Shown here piece by piece: positions 11,954-24,686 of a stretch of DNA of 64,000 nucleotides (positions within the stretch are counted from its first letter, which is position 1; each line of letters begins with the position of its first letter). The stretch lies in NCBI RefSeq assembly GCF_010093535.1, contig NW_022985167.1, positions 911,335 to 975,334 of the forward strand, in the 5' to 3' direction. A program made the translations under genes and the position numbers. This stretch comes from Lindgomyces ingoldianus (taxonomy: Eukaryota; Ascomycota; Dothideomycetes; Pleosporales; Lindgomycetaceae). The notes below the pieces were generated by a model, which saw only the letters and a program-made list of their open reading frames with translations, ran no database searches and was not told the DNA's origin.

Positions 11954-14789
11954 GCATTTAGTCCTCTTTCGTCTTCTGAGAGGAACATCTTGTAAGTCCT
12001 TGTAAACTACTCAACTCTGGCATCGTTAGCATCTACGTATGGGAAAACACTTTTGGTAGGGATGAATAAATTCCATCCCTTTCTCTCTTCCCTCTCTTTC
12101 AAACTTCTTCCTTTGTCATCCCATCCCATCCTCATCTCGGCTCGGCCCACCATTCTCCCCGGTGGACCGTGCCCTAGGCAGGCACCCTAACTATAAAACC
12201 ACCATCTCTCCCTCCTCTCCCCTCCTACAAGCGCAAGCAAAGAACAACCCACGGACCCGCAAACTACCACCTCCATAGTTCGCTGGGACCGATCCCCTCT
12301 TTCGGGGTCCATGCGCGAGATCAATCTACGTCTATCCCGAGCCGAGGACGCGAGACTTTTGCAAGGGAGTATTTCGTTAGGTGAGGGAGTCTTCCTGGCT
12401 CGATCTAGCCCGAGGCTGAAAGGCGCTAGGCAAGGAAAGAGCCGGAGGGGGGGTGGAGCTACCATTTCAGAACTGCGGGACTGGAGATTCGTGGTCCTGC
12501 GGACTATCCTGGGAAGTACATATATGTTTTGAGAAAAGGGAGGTGAGAGTGCATTGGTAAGGGTTTAGTGCTTGTGCCTAGTTAGTGAGTGAGTGGGGAA
12601 AATAGGTTGATAATGTAGAGGTTCGCTGTCCTCGGGTGTAGTGTTTCGGTAGAGGCTTCCGACCTTGGAAAGGCCCCTACCTTCCTAACGTCCCTTCATG
12701 GGTGGCAGAAAACCCACTGTGCCGGAAAATATAAGGGGTACTTTAACTTCAAGCGATTGCAACTCTGCGCACACGTCAAGTTTTACTAAAATTATATATA
12801 AATAGTGTGCTGTGGCTACATGGAAACATTAAACCTTTTCTAGCCTATAAATTACATTCGTATTATCGCCTTCTTGCGTGATTTGCTTAGAGCACCACCA
12901 TTAAGCTTTTACTACTTACAATACACCTCTGAGGGCCTTGTCTAAGCCTTAGAGCCTTATTCTAATAATAGGAAGTTGTTGCGTCGCCAAAAGGTCAACC
13001 TTCCAGCCAGCACAGCAGAAGAATATATATAGGCGGATAATTGTGTGCGACAGAAGTCATCATGAGCTTTGTGTCTACTATCGCGCACAAGTTCATGCAA
13101 GGTCGCCACCCCAGATGGTACCTCCAATCAAAGCAATTGCTAATCCTGGCTAGTGCTGAACAACTCTGCCTCACACAATCAATCCTCACGGCGTAATTTT
13201 ATAGTGGCTGTTAGGCCTGTGGCTGTGCGAAATCTTAGCAAGCGGCCTAACCTATTGCCCGTAGCCTTGCAATCCAACTCACCCTTGGCTAAGCTTCCAG
13301 TCAACTCCCTGGGAACACCTACAGAATCGCCATCTCACAAGGGTGAAGCCGGCGCGGGTCGTCCATCCCTCCCTGCTAGCGGTGGCGATGTGACACGTGG
13401 ACTAACGAAAGAAGTACCAGCTTCCTGCACAGTCTGAGGACACTTACACACTGACCGGCTAGCCAACTCGACCGGGCTAGGGTTGCCGCCATCTCGAGTA
13501 TTTAAAAGACACACTATGATAGGACCGTCAAAAGTGTCAGAACCATGCAGCGACAGACACCAGACAGGATATGACGAACCAAGCAGTGTCTCTGCCACCC
13601 TCGCCGCTAAGTTGTTAGAAGCTATTCGAATCTAATAGGTCTTGCGAGCGTGTGCATAGAGTGATAAGACGCAAATTATCTTAATTAAGCAATGCATCCA
13701 CCGCTTCGGAACAGGCCCCCGTGCCGCTTAGTTATCAACAACAGACCTGTGCGCAATTCTTGCAATGTTCTCATGCTCAATTTTTTTGTCTGGAGGCATT
13801 GCTGATGTTTGTAGATGCAGGTTTTGCGCAGGCAGCAAGGTTGACACGTTTATAAGACTAACTGCTTCTGTGGCGGTGCATACCTTGCTGCCCCTAAACG
13901 CAATTTTCACCTCTTGCTCGCAGCTAGGGGTTTAGTTTAGTCTCTCCACTATGTTGTTCGGATTCTCTGTTGGTGACTTATTAGCGCGGCAAACTTTCCC
14001 TACTGTCTAATTAAAGCGTTACGTAGCAGCTAAGGTGCTAGTGAGAATCTTGTGCTGTAATTAACAAGCTAGGATATGTTTAGCAAGCCTTTATCTAAGC
14101 TATTTAGGGTCTAACAAAACCTTCCCCTGGACTACCTTTAAATCCTCATCATGTATTATTATAGGATTAATAGATATCATCTAACGTCCATCCCTGCGTG
14201 CCGGGACACCCGCCGTGCTGGGACACTACTAATACTTTCCAACACAGCAAAGCCAACAATAAGCTAGAGGCATAGACATTCTCAGAATAAAGATATTAAA
14301 TCATAAGCTTCATTCAGATCTAATATCTCTTAGGTATGGCTTCTGCTTACTGTGCAATACCACAGTCCGTCGTGAGCCAACCACGAGCACGTTACTTTAG
14401 ACGTCTGTAGGTGCACCAAAAGTTCATGCATCCTACCGAAAATCCGTCAAGTTGCAGCTCATTGCATAGTGATCCAATCCCGAGCGCGGCGACAGAGCCC
14501 GAGAGGCAGTTGTGTTTCCACGCTGGCCTGAAATCTACCAGCTGATTTGACCGATGCTTAGATTTACTGGGGAACCGTCGCCTACGTCCGGAAGCGGCTT
14601 GGGTGTAATTTATCGACGCTGATGCTGGCCTCTAATTGCGATACACGTTAGGCCCCCATCTTGTCAGGAGCTCGCCTTGAGTATCACCCATTTGTACCCA
14701 GCGTGACAAGTCCTTTTTTTTCCGTAGCTGGATGCATTTGTGTAGCATTCTGTCTGATATTGCACATTAGTCCCGTCATTATATATATG
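11954..14789. other. Gene-poor stretch without supported features
   Basis: After the CYM1 stop codon I find only short frames without domains. The composition gradually becomes AT-richer from about 12.75 kb, with patches such as 12780-12860 and 13600-14300. This suggests old, RIP-eroded or decayed sequence, but no terminal repeats or recognisable protein remain. The rightmost part lies just downstream of the NLR fragment's stop codon. Confidence 0.45.
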
Positions 14790-15825
14790 CTAGTCCTTCA
14801 AATGTCTAAGACTCATCTTCGCGAGCCGACGGAATAGACTTGATTTCTTCCCAGTTTGTCTGCTTACGTCACTGGGTGGAATCTCTTGGGGAACGTCAGT
14901 CGGGTCCCGCTCTTGAGACGAAAGCATCTGCGAATAGTGTTGGTGACATGCGCGGGTAGTTGGATGATCCTTCCCAAGAGTGGCAATGTACCCAATGGAT
15001 GCTCTTTCATAAAGCACAGTAGATTCATCGTAACGATGCCGATTTGCAAGAAGACGAGCGAGGCAGTACACGGTCGTCAGCGTGGAAGGATGCTCAACAC
15101 CAAGCACCTTCTCATGCCTCGCCAGCGTCTGCCTGTGCATCGATTCGGCCTCCTCGTACTTGCCTTGGCTGTCCAGCACTACAGCCAAGTTGTTCATGGT
15201 CCCCAGCGTGGAAGGATGCTCAACACCAAGCACCTTCTCACTAGTCGCCAGCGTCTGCCTGTGCATCGATTCGGCCTCCTCGTACTTGCCTTGGCTGTCC
15301 AGCACTAGCGCCAAGTTGTTCATGGTCCACAGCGTGGAAGGATGCTCAACACCAAGCACCTTCTCACTAGTCGCCAGCGTCTGCCTGTGCATCGCTTCCG
15401 CTTCCATGTAATGGCCTTGCTGGTGTAATGCAACTCCTACCTCATCCATACTTGTAAGTGTATCCCTATGCTCTTGCCCCAAGCTCTTATTCCGAGATGC
15501 AAGAACTTGTCGGTGTGTCGTCTCTGCCATTGAGTATTGTCCTAGACTTGCCTGGCATCGCCCAACTCGAACTAGGAGCGAATCCTTCGTGGTCTCATCC
15601 AGAGTGTCATCCAATCCGGCCATGTGGATTGCGTGAGGGAGGTACGCCGTCCATACTTCTTTCCTCTCGAGTCCGCCACAGGGGACAAGCTCCTCAAGTC
15701 GTACAGCTGCCTTCCTCGTCCAAGTCGTCCACTTGCCATGTTTTTGAAGCCACCACATCGAGGCCAAGTGGACGAGTCGGTGGATATCAAAGAATTTCTC
15801 TTCTTTTGACTATTGCAGAACCCTT
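14790..15825 (-). pseudogene. C-terminal TPR end of a fungal NLR (STAND) gene, separated from its 5' part
   Basis: The minus-strand frame reads, from about 15809, the winged-helix-like NLR linker FFDIHRLVHLASMWWLQKHG, typical of the segment between the NB-ARC/NACHT domain and the repeats. About five kinesin-light-chain-type TPR units of 42 residues follow (EAESMHRQTLATSEKVLGVE and variants), then a basic tail ending LRHLKD at the stop codon at 14790. NLRs of this type sense ligands through the repeats and trigger responses such as regulated cell death. There is an in-frame TAG at 15810-15812, just upstream of the linker. The coding sequence stops at 15825/15833, where a hAT element begins; the continuing upstream NLR segment lies at 26047-26250. 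The gene as found cannot make a full-length protein, though a truncated TPR protein could still be expressed. Confidence 0.85.
15080..15457 (-). repeat. Three tandem 126-bp TPR-coding repeats
   Basis: The string cgtggaagg recurs at 15081, 15207 and 15333, a spacing of exactly 126 bp (42 codons). The second and third units are nearly identical at the DNA level. This high internal repeat identity is known for fungal NLR ligand-sensing repeats, where it reflects concerted or diversifying evolution. Confidence 0.9.
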
Positions 15826-16057
15826 TGGCGTTCCAGTGTGTCCAACCGTTAGTTACAGAGCCTTTTGGAGGTTGTATAGTACAGTTACGGAAGAGTCAGC
15901 TGTTACTAACTAACTGTACGGAGGAGATGACGTCGGTGTACAGTTCAGATACAGTAACTAAAGTATTATAAAGTAATTGCGCTAAAGCTAAAGACTATAC
16001 CTAATTAGGAAGTTGTAATACCCCTTATAAGATCTACAGTTATTAATCTTACTAGTA

Positions 16058-17157
16058 ACATACTTCACAGGCAAGTTGCTCACACACCTAAGTTACTTAC
16101 TTTTGCTAAGACCCTACTAAACTACTCTTTTTACACTAATGCATTCCCCACAACACTACTTAGATATGCTAAAAGAATGTTAGATATAGCTTACACTCTA
16201 AGCTTTTAAATAAAACATAAAACTCTTAAAGAAATGTGCTATAGCTATGTGTAAAGTCTTATAAAAAATAATAAATAACTATAGCATTAAATAACTTTTA
16301 TAAGCTAATTCTACAGCTAAATTATAAAGGCTAGGTAATAAAAAGAAGTAAGTAATTATTAAAACTATACTTAAGCTATATATATAAGGAATTTCCTTTT
16401 AAATAGCATTTATAGCTAATATAGCTAATTCTTTGCGCGCTAAGCATAATCTAGGCTATGTTTATATAAACTAGCCTAGTATGTTTATAAAGTGTTATTT
16501 AAAGCTTAAAGTAACATTTAAGCGTAAGTATAACTATAAGAGAGCCTTTTATAAAAGTCCTAAGGTAATTTAGAGTAAGTTTAGCCTTATAAAGAATATT
16601 AAAGCTAAGTATAGCATTTAAAATAATAACATGTACAACTTTAGTAAAATAAAGTTTATAATTAGCTAAATATCTTTTAACTATACTTACGCTTAAAACT
16701 TTACTTTAAGCTTTAAATAACACTTTATAAATATACTAGGCTAGTTTATGTAAATATAGCCTAGATTATACTTAGCGCGTAAAGAATTAGCTATATTAGC
16801 TATAAATGCTATCTAAGAGGAAATTTCTTACGCATATAGCTTAAGTATAGTCTTAATAATTACCTACTTTTTTTTATTACCTAGCCTTTGTAATTTAGCT
16901 GTAGAATTAGCTTATAAAAGTTATCTAGCGCTATAGTTATTTATTATTTTTTATAAAACTTTGTATATAGCTATAGCATATTTTTTTAAGAGTTTTATGT
17001 CTTGTTTAAAAGCTTAGAGCATAAGCTATATCTAACATTCTTTTAGCGCGTCTAAGTAGTGTTATAGGGAATGCATTAGTATAGAAAGGGTAGTTTAGTA
17101 GGGTCTTAGTAAAAGTAAGCAACTTAGGTGTGTAAGCAACTCGCCTGTGAAGTACGT
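16058..17157. mobile_element. Palindromic (fold-back) Fot1/pogo-derived element
   Basis: Two arms of about 475 bp (16058-16531 and 16682-17157) are inverted copies of each other around a 150-bp loop. The outer ends read acatacttcacaggcaagtt and, inverted, acgtacttcacaggcgagtt. Each is preceded by TA, as expected for Tc1/mariner-type insertion. Read on the plus strand, the left arm and loop encode a RIP-riddled pogo/Fot1 transposase N-terminal half. It has a CENP-B-type helix-turn-helix segment (about 16395-16530), then KAKYSI and MYNFSKIKF, the degraded start of the DDE domain. The right arm is the same N-terminal half inverted. A forward partial copy lies at 63449-64000. Confidence 0.8.
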
Positions 17158-17680
17158 TAATAGTAATGTTATGTAACTAATTCTTCTGCAGTTAAGAAGC
17201 CTCTATTATTAACACTAATAGTTAATTTCTTCTTATTATAATAGTCTTTTTAGCCTGTAAGAAGCACTGCTTGCACTTACATAAAGTTACTAGGATTAAT
17301 AGGAAATTAAGAGTAATGTTAATCTTAAAGGCAATTCTAACATTATAGCAGGCATTATTTAGGTGCTCCTTAGCCTAGGTATCTTGCATATGCTTTAAGG
17401 GAGTTGCTTCACGCGAGGACAGCCTAGATAGGCTAGGTGAGGCCATGTGGGCCTTCTCTAAGCGTTGGGATCAGGCAGCATGATATATCTGGGTGGCAGA
17501 ACGGCTGGATGAGGCATGTGAGGATGAGGCCCGCGAGGATGGGGCCTGCGAGGTGGTAACACGCTAAGATGACCGCGTCATTAATTAGGATAGGAATTAG
17601 GACATCATAATAGGCAAAAGAATAAGGTAGATAGCATAGTTGCTGAATTTGTTAGAAGATTGCTAACAAAACAGGCACTA
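17158..17680. other. hAT interior between nested elements
   Basis: These 523 bp belong to the hAT element, left between the fold-back element and the Fot1 element. About 17400-17560 has normal GC and repetitive gatgaggc / gaggatggg wording. No protein domain is recognisable. Confidence 0.5.
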
Positions 17681-19077
17681 CCGTAGCTTAGCATCTGACG
17701 CACGGTTTCACCTGACGCACGGTTTTCCCCAAACAACCTCATCATCAAATAAAGCTTTTAAGGCCTACACTAGTAGTCAAATCGCGAGATTTTTGAGAGT
17801 AATAGTAAACTTAGTTGCGCGAAAAAGTCTATTGTGTTTTCTAAGTCAAATACCTAGTAGGAAGCTTAATTTGCCTACCCCGTTGATTTGTTAACTGGGG
17901 CGCCTCTACCAACTCCACAATTAATTTATCCTTAATGCTAACATTCTAATGCCTTACTATAGGCTATTTCTGTCTTTTTAAAGCCTCCTTGGCTGCTTTA
18001 ATGTTAGTTTAGAGTTATATAGCAGCTTATTTAGCTAGTTTGTTATCCTTCTTTTAACACTTTTTACAAGCTACCTTTTACAGTCTAATTTCTTTAGCTG
18101 TTACTTTTATATGCTTTTTTTTTTATAACTCTTTTTTTTTTTTTTGTTTAGCTTTACGCTTTGCTTTTTTTTGCTTTTAAAGTTTCTTTACTTTTACTTT
18201 TTTTTCTTTTTAAGCTTAATATTTATAAGCTTATTAGACCTTATTTAGGCTCTAAAATATAGCTTTTTTATTAGAGTTTAGTAGTAGTTTAAGCTGCAAA
18301 GCTTTACTTTTTTAATAACACTTCTTTTTATTTACTAAAGCCTTTTTTAGGCCTTAAACCTCTAGTTTTAAAAGAATATTCTAAGTTAAGAGTAAGTAAA
18401 GCGTCTAAGAGAGCTAACATGCTTCTAAGTTATGCATGTTGTTAATAGCTGCTTATAATAGCTTAGCAATCTTCCTCTAATCTTTAGATATAAAAACTAA
18501 CTTTAAACTCTTACTAAAAAAAAGTCTTTTATTGTTGCTGCTGTTACTGCTAGTGCTAGTGCTAGTAAATTAAGCTAAAATAACTTCTATATTAAATAGG
18601 TGTAATCTACAGCTTTTAAAGCCTAAAAGTATGTTTTTTTTTATAAAAGACTTCTTCTACGCAGCATTAAACATAGCAAAAAAGTCTCTTTTAGTTATAG
18701 CTAAAAAAGCTTAAGATTTTTTTATAAACTTTACTACCTTCTTACTATACACTAGAGAAAGAGGCTAGAACATAGTAATGTTTAGAGGCTAAAGCATGTA
18801 AGTTAAGTAAGAAGAGTAGACTACTAAAAAGATTTTATTATTATTATAAAATTAAATAAACTTTATAGTTATATAAGATCTATAGCTGTTAAGAATAAGT
18901 AGTTAGTAACACCTTTAAGCCTTATTTTTTATCTGTTAATTAAAGATAGTTTTAACTTATTAAAGGCTTAAGTTATTATTTATCTATTTACTTAAAAATA
19001 AAGTAAAGAAAGCTTTGTAAATTTTAGGGTTAAAATTCTATAGCTAAGTGTCTTAGATGTTACCTGTAACAGCTTAG

Positions 19078-19278
19078 TGTAAAGATGGGATGGTAAGTAG
19101 CACGAATAGCACTGAGAGCAAGCTTTTAGAGAAAGATAGGAGTGTATTGTAAGAGAGACGAATCGCTGCCAAGCTTCGCTTGTCAGGATTCATGCTTATA
19201 TACGAAGCACAGGTCATACGACCTCCAAACAGGTCAGGTGAGGCCATACTGGCCCGTTCTGGGACATCCGGCCTTACA
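19078..19278 (-). mobile_element. Solo LTR, 201 bp
   Basis: It begins TGTAAAGATGGG and ends GGCCTTACA, and is flanked by cttag and tttag, a 5-bp target duplication with one C-to-T difference. It interrupts the Fot1 transposase: the coding sequence continues on both sides. The same LTR flanks the assembly gap at 33 kb on the opposite strand. Its GC content is normal; at 201 bp it is below the length usually needed for RIP. Confidence 0.85.
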
Positions 19279-19343
19279 TTTAGTAGATAAGGCCTAGAGA
19301 TAAGGCAGTTCTATCTGCGTATATGCATGTAATAGTTGTAATT

Positions 19344-19661
19344 TGTCACGATTGTGCACGAGTAAGGTTATAGAGCTTCACAGAGGTCTAGTTTAATTAC
19401 TATGTAAGGTATTATAGTAGGTACAAGACGTTGTGTAAGGAATAAGAAGGTTTAGAAAAAAATTAGTAATTAAATACTTAGCTTAAAAGTCTAAGCACTT
19501 TAAGTATAAATTAAGCTTATTTTAAGTTTAGTTAGTGTTAAGGTAGTTTATGCTTAAGTTTATGTCTATATTATGTTATATTTATGTTAGACATGCACTA
19601 ATAATACTCTAGTACACGTCTAATATAGTTATGTCTAGGATCTAGAGAGGATACTGTAACA
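19344..19661 (-). repeat. 3' LTR of the 19.3-25.0 kb gypsy element
   Basis: It starts TGTCACGATTGTGC and ends ATACTGTAACA. It is the same length as its partner at 24687-25004. It carries more G-to-A changes in its right part than the partner, consistent with RIP after insertion. Confidence 0.85.
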
Positions 19662-19685
19662 GTACCCCCCTTTTTATTAAAAAAG
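19662..19685 (-). promoter_or_regulatory. Polypurine tract of the gypsy element
   Basis: Read on the minus strand this is A-rich and ends in six Gs plus TAC, directly abutting the LTR. This is the position and composition of a plus-strand priming polypurine tract, and it fixes the element's orientation. Confidence 0.7.
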
Positions 19686-22600
19686 AAATTCTTTACATTA
19701 GTAGTTTTAGTATTAGGTTATCTTTATTAGAGTATAAGTTTAGTTTAAATAAGTATTAAGCGTAGAATTAGGTTACTATAGAGTTTTTTTATAAAGCTTT
19801 TACAGGTTTTTATAACAGTTTATTATATCTAGTCTATTTTATAAAGTATTTATAGATATGTTTTTTTTTATTAAACTAGATTTATTTAACATCTTTTATA
19901 ATATATTTTAGTTTATTATTTATAATAATAAGTTTAGGTAGTAGGTTTAGCTGTTTAGGTAGATAGTTAGATTTAAAGGCTACTTAGCGCAGCAGCAATA
20001 TGTAGAACACAGGGTGTATCTTTATGCTGTTAGGTAAGATTAATTAGTAAGCATATAATAAAACTATATAAGCTATTATAAAAGGGCTAAAGTTTTTTTA
20101 ATTAAGTTTCTTTAATTATTAGTTTATTTAGATATTTCTAGTGTCTAGCTAGACCTTCTTACTAGCTGCATACGCAGGGGTAGAGGTTTAGAATTAGTTT
20201 ATGTACTTTTATTAAAAAGCTTAAGCCTATATAAGCTCTTTATAAATGTATTTAAATATATTTTAGATTTTATTAATAAGTTTATTTATATTTATTACTT
20301 ATATAGATTAATAAGTTAGTTAGAGGGTATTTAAAAGTAGTTTAAATTTTATTTAAAAGTAGTATTTATAGTTTACTAAGAATAAAGATACTTATATTAA
20401 TTTAGATATTATGTTATTAGCTTTAAACTATACTATAGCTAACTATTTTACCTAGTTATTTTACTAGTAGTTTATGTACACTTATAAGACTTATTTTATT
20501 ACAGCGTTTATGTTCTTAGTCTAGCTGTTAGTCTTTAGGTAAAAAGCTATAAATAAATAAAAGATAATTTAGAGCTATTTATAAAGTTTATTTTAGAAGG
20601 CTAAGACAAACTATGTACCTCTGTCTAATATAATTATGTTAGGTAAGCTATAGTAAACTTATACATATTAGTAGAATAACTAGGCTATATTAGGGGCAGT
20701 TATAAAGAAATATAGTATTAAGTGTTAAAACTTAGTTAAGTAATTAATAACTACTATAATATTTATATACTTTTTAAATAAAAGTAGGTTTATAATAAAA
20801 TTAATTAATATATTTTTTTAAGCTTATTTAAGAATTAAGAGTAGTTTAAGTAAGCTATTATACTTTTTTTAAAAGGCTTTTACTTTATAGTAAGTATAGC
20901 AACATAATACATATTAGCGTATAGTATAGAACATGCAGGGCTAGTAGTACTCTCTTTATAGTAGGTTAAGAGTCTTTCCTTTGCCTAAGTGTTCTTTAAT
21001 AAGTAAGTTATATATAATTTAAAGTAGTTTAATTCTTAATTTATTAAAATTAAAAATTATAAGTTAGTTATAGTAATACAGCTTACTATTTTAGTTTTTA
21101 TAGTTAGCTAGTGTTACCTTTTTTAACTAACTAGCGCTGTTTTAAAGTAAGTCTAAAGTTTCTTAAATAAATTTATTATTTAGATACTTATTAGTAATAA
21201 TTTAATTAATTATCTAATTTATTTTATTTAAGTTAAAGTTTAAAAATAGCTTAAGTTAAAGCAGAGTTTAATGTTAAGCCTTTTATGCTTCTTTTTAAGT
21301 AAAGATATTTTAGAATTACTTTATAAAAGCATCTAGTTTCCTTTTATTTTAACTAAGATAATAAGTAATCTTAAAATTAAAATAAAACAGATATTTAGAC
21401 TAATAAGCTTATTAGTAGCTAAGTTATTTTATAGTTATAAAGTACTATAAGTTTTTATAGTTAGATAGAACCTATATTAAATGCGCTGCACTTTTTAGTT
21501 TAGGTTACTATTATTTAAAGTAGTGTACTATAGCAAGTAATTTTTTATTATAGATTTTATAATTACCTTCTATAAGGCTTATTTTTTTTAAGAAGTATGT
21601 AATAGGCTTAATAGTCTTATCTAGCTTAGTCTAGAAAAGAACTCCTGCTACTATGTAGTCTAAGGCATTAGCTTTTATAAGTATTAGTAGTTTAAAGTTA
21701 AAGTAGTAGAGTATTAAGGCTTTAGTAAAGGCTTTTTTTAGCTAGTTAAAAGACTGTTAGTAATTTAAGTTAAAGTTAAATTAAATTTTTTTTTTAGTAA
21801 GTATAATTATAGGGCTTACTAGCTGTAAAAAGTTGTTAATAAATTATTAGTAAAAGTTAATAAATTTTATAAAAGCTTAAATATTCTTTATATTCTTTAG
21901 GTATTGCTAATCTAGCATAGTTTAAACCTTAATAAGGTCTATTTAGATGCTATCTATAAAGATTACATATTCTAAATATGTAACCTTTAATTAGTAGAAC
22001 TTACATTTATTTATATTAAGTTATAAACCTGCTTTTTTTATAGCCTTTAGCACTAAGCGTACATGCTGTTTATGCTCTAAAAGGCTATTACTATAGATTA
22101 GAATATTATTAATATACATAGTGCAGAACACATTTAAGTAAAGTTAAAGTAAGTTATTTATAAAATGTTAAAAAGTACTAGGCGTGTTAGCTAAGCTAAA
22201 GGGCATTACTAGGTACTTAAATAGTCTATATTAGGTCTAAAACACTATTAGCTACTTATTACCTTTTACTATCTTTAGCTTATTAAAGGCAGTAATAATA
22301 TTTAACTTTATAAAATACTTTACTTTACTTAGTTAGCTTAGAGTTTTCTATAAAAAAAAAATTAAGTATTAGTTTTTAATAGTAATAGTGTTTAGTTCTT
22401 AGTAGTTAACATAAAATTAAAGCTTACTTTTAAGTTTCTTTATAAATAGTATAGGTAACACTACTAGTAAAAAGCTAGCTTAAATAAACTTTTTTTTTAA
22501 GTTTTTATTAAAGTATTTTTAAAGCACTTTTAATTTATTTAGTAACATTTTATATAGTAGCCTATAACTAGGTTATTTACTAGGCTTAAAAGTTATCTAG

Positions 22601-24686
22601 TAATTATATAAATGTTGTATTAAAAGCTTATTAGACTTATCTTAAAAAAAGATATATAACAAGTTATAGTAGTTTTAAAAGACTATTATTTTTAAGTTAG
22701 TGTATTTTTAAGAAGCTAAAGCTTAGTTTATATTAGAAATTATAACTACATAGATTTTATAATCTAGTTATTAAGCTAGAGTTATAAATAAAGTAAGTTT
22801 TATATAGCAGATGTCTATCTACTGTTTAAGTCCTAGTTTATGTTTAAATTAAGTAAGTAAAAGTTTTTTAAAGGCTTTTTTTTTTTAAGTTTAAGTAGTT
22901 GTTAAATTATTTTATATAGCCTATTTTAGTAAAAGGCCTAGCTTATTAGCCTTACTTAGGTAGTTTTTCTCTAAGTTATTAAAAAGTAGGTTTAAAAACC
23001 TTTTATATTAAGTGCTATTTAGGTGTTGTTTAGGTGTAAGTATAAGTATATATCTTAGCATTAAAAAAAGTTAAAGTTTAGAACTTACTTTTAGTAATTA
23101 AAAGCAACTTTATGCTAATATAGCTATAGTTATTTTAAAATTAAGTTATAACATCTTATGTTTATTACATAAAGTTTAATCTACTTTTTATAGTGTTAGT
23201 AGGTAATTATAATAGTTATAGTATAAAAGATAAAACTTTTTTTAAGTTATTTTTTATTAAATCTAGTTAAGTAAATTATTTAAGTAAGTAGTGTTAATTA
23301 AAGATTTAGTTTACACACTAGTTCTTTATTAATATAACTTATGCTATTTACTCTTAAGTTAATAAAAGCTTATATTAGGGCTAATATAGTTTTTTATTAT
23401 AAATATATAAAAATATTAACTTAGTACTTTTAGTTATTAGTAAGGGACTTAGCCTATAGGTTAGTAAAGATTTAGTGTTAAATTAGTCTTAGAAGGCAAC
23501 TTAGCCCTAAGATAAGCCTTTTTATAGGCTTTTACTGCTATAGCTGCAGCTATGTTAAAAGTAGTAAAAAAGATTAAAGCTTAAAAATAAGTTAAAGCCT
23601 TTATAAAAATAAAATTAAAATAGTAAAAATTTTTAACAAGTGCTAGTAGCGCTACTTATGTAGACTTAAAAAAAAAATAAAGCAGTTTTAAAAAATATAA
23701 CTATGCTTACTACACTTAAAGTATTAACTTTTTTTTTATAATTTTTACACTTTTTAGAACTAACTAAAGTATAATTTAAATTAATTTTTATTATGTTAGA
23801 GTCCTTATTTACAACTGCGCTAGTTTAGGGGTGTATTAAGGCTTATATAGGGAGGAACTTTATATTATTATTATAGGTAGCAATTAGGTTTACATACACA
23901 TTAAGGTTGTTTAAGAGAGGTTCTTTTACTATAGCGCGTTATAGTTTAGTTAAGAAGGAGTTATATAAAGCTGTAATTAGACTTATCTTATTTAGGCCTA
24001 TATTAAATATAAGTTAGCAAAACTTAGCAAAGTATAAAGTAAAGCTTTTTTTTTTTTATTATAAAGTGTTTAGGTAACTTAGGGCTGTTAACTTTTTATT
24101 TAAGTTTTTATAAGTTACTTATAAAAACACTATAAATTAATTTAAGTTAATAATATTCTTATTTATTAGTAAGTTAATTAAGGCTGTTATATTACAGTTA
24201 AGTTAAAAGTAGGCATATAGTAACTAAAAGTGTTTAAAGAGAAATTAGTCTATGTTTTCTTTAAGTTTATATTAAAGCTTATGTAGAAAAAAAGGTAAGT
24301 CTTTTTATTTTCTATTAAATAGTAGGGGATTAAGAAGTTAGTTAGATTTTATTACTAAGTTAGAAAAGTTATAAGTTATAGGCAGCATTAGATAAGAAAG
24401 AGTTAAGCTATCTCTAGACTTCTAGGTAAGCTTTAAGGCTAGTAAGTTCTTAGTTCTTACTACTATAATAAAAGTTAAGGCAGAAATAGACTACTTAATA
24501 ACATAAAGCTATTTTTTAAAGTTCTTTTAAAAAGCTTTTAAGTTTATAATGTAGCAGCTTTTTTATAAAGTAAGCGCTTTTTAGAAAGCTTCTTAGCTTA
24601 CTTTAATAGCTTAGAGTTATATAAGTACTAAGCTTATTAGATTAGATTTAGAGGCTATTCTTAGCTAAAGTTTTAATATAATATAA

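Noticed and set aside
12311..12532. 73-residue plus-strand frame after CYM1
   Set aside because: No domain, overlapping frames on the other strand, and no splice partners; probably chance.
15082..15411. Plus-strand frame with repeated CSTPSTFSLVASVCLCIDSA
   Set aside because: It is the mirror of the TPR repeats on the minus strand; the repetition comes from the 126-bp units, not from a real plus-strand gene.
17681..17740. The doubled acgcacggttt wording as a separate microsatellite
   Set aside because: It is part of the Fot1 terminal inverted repeat and recurs inverted at the other end near 25780-25817.
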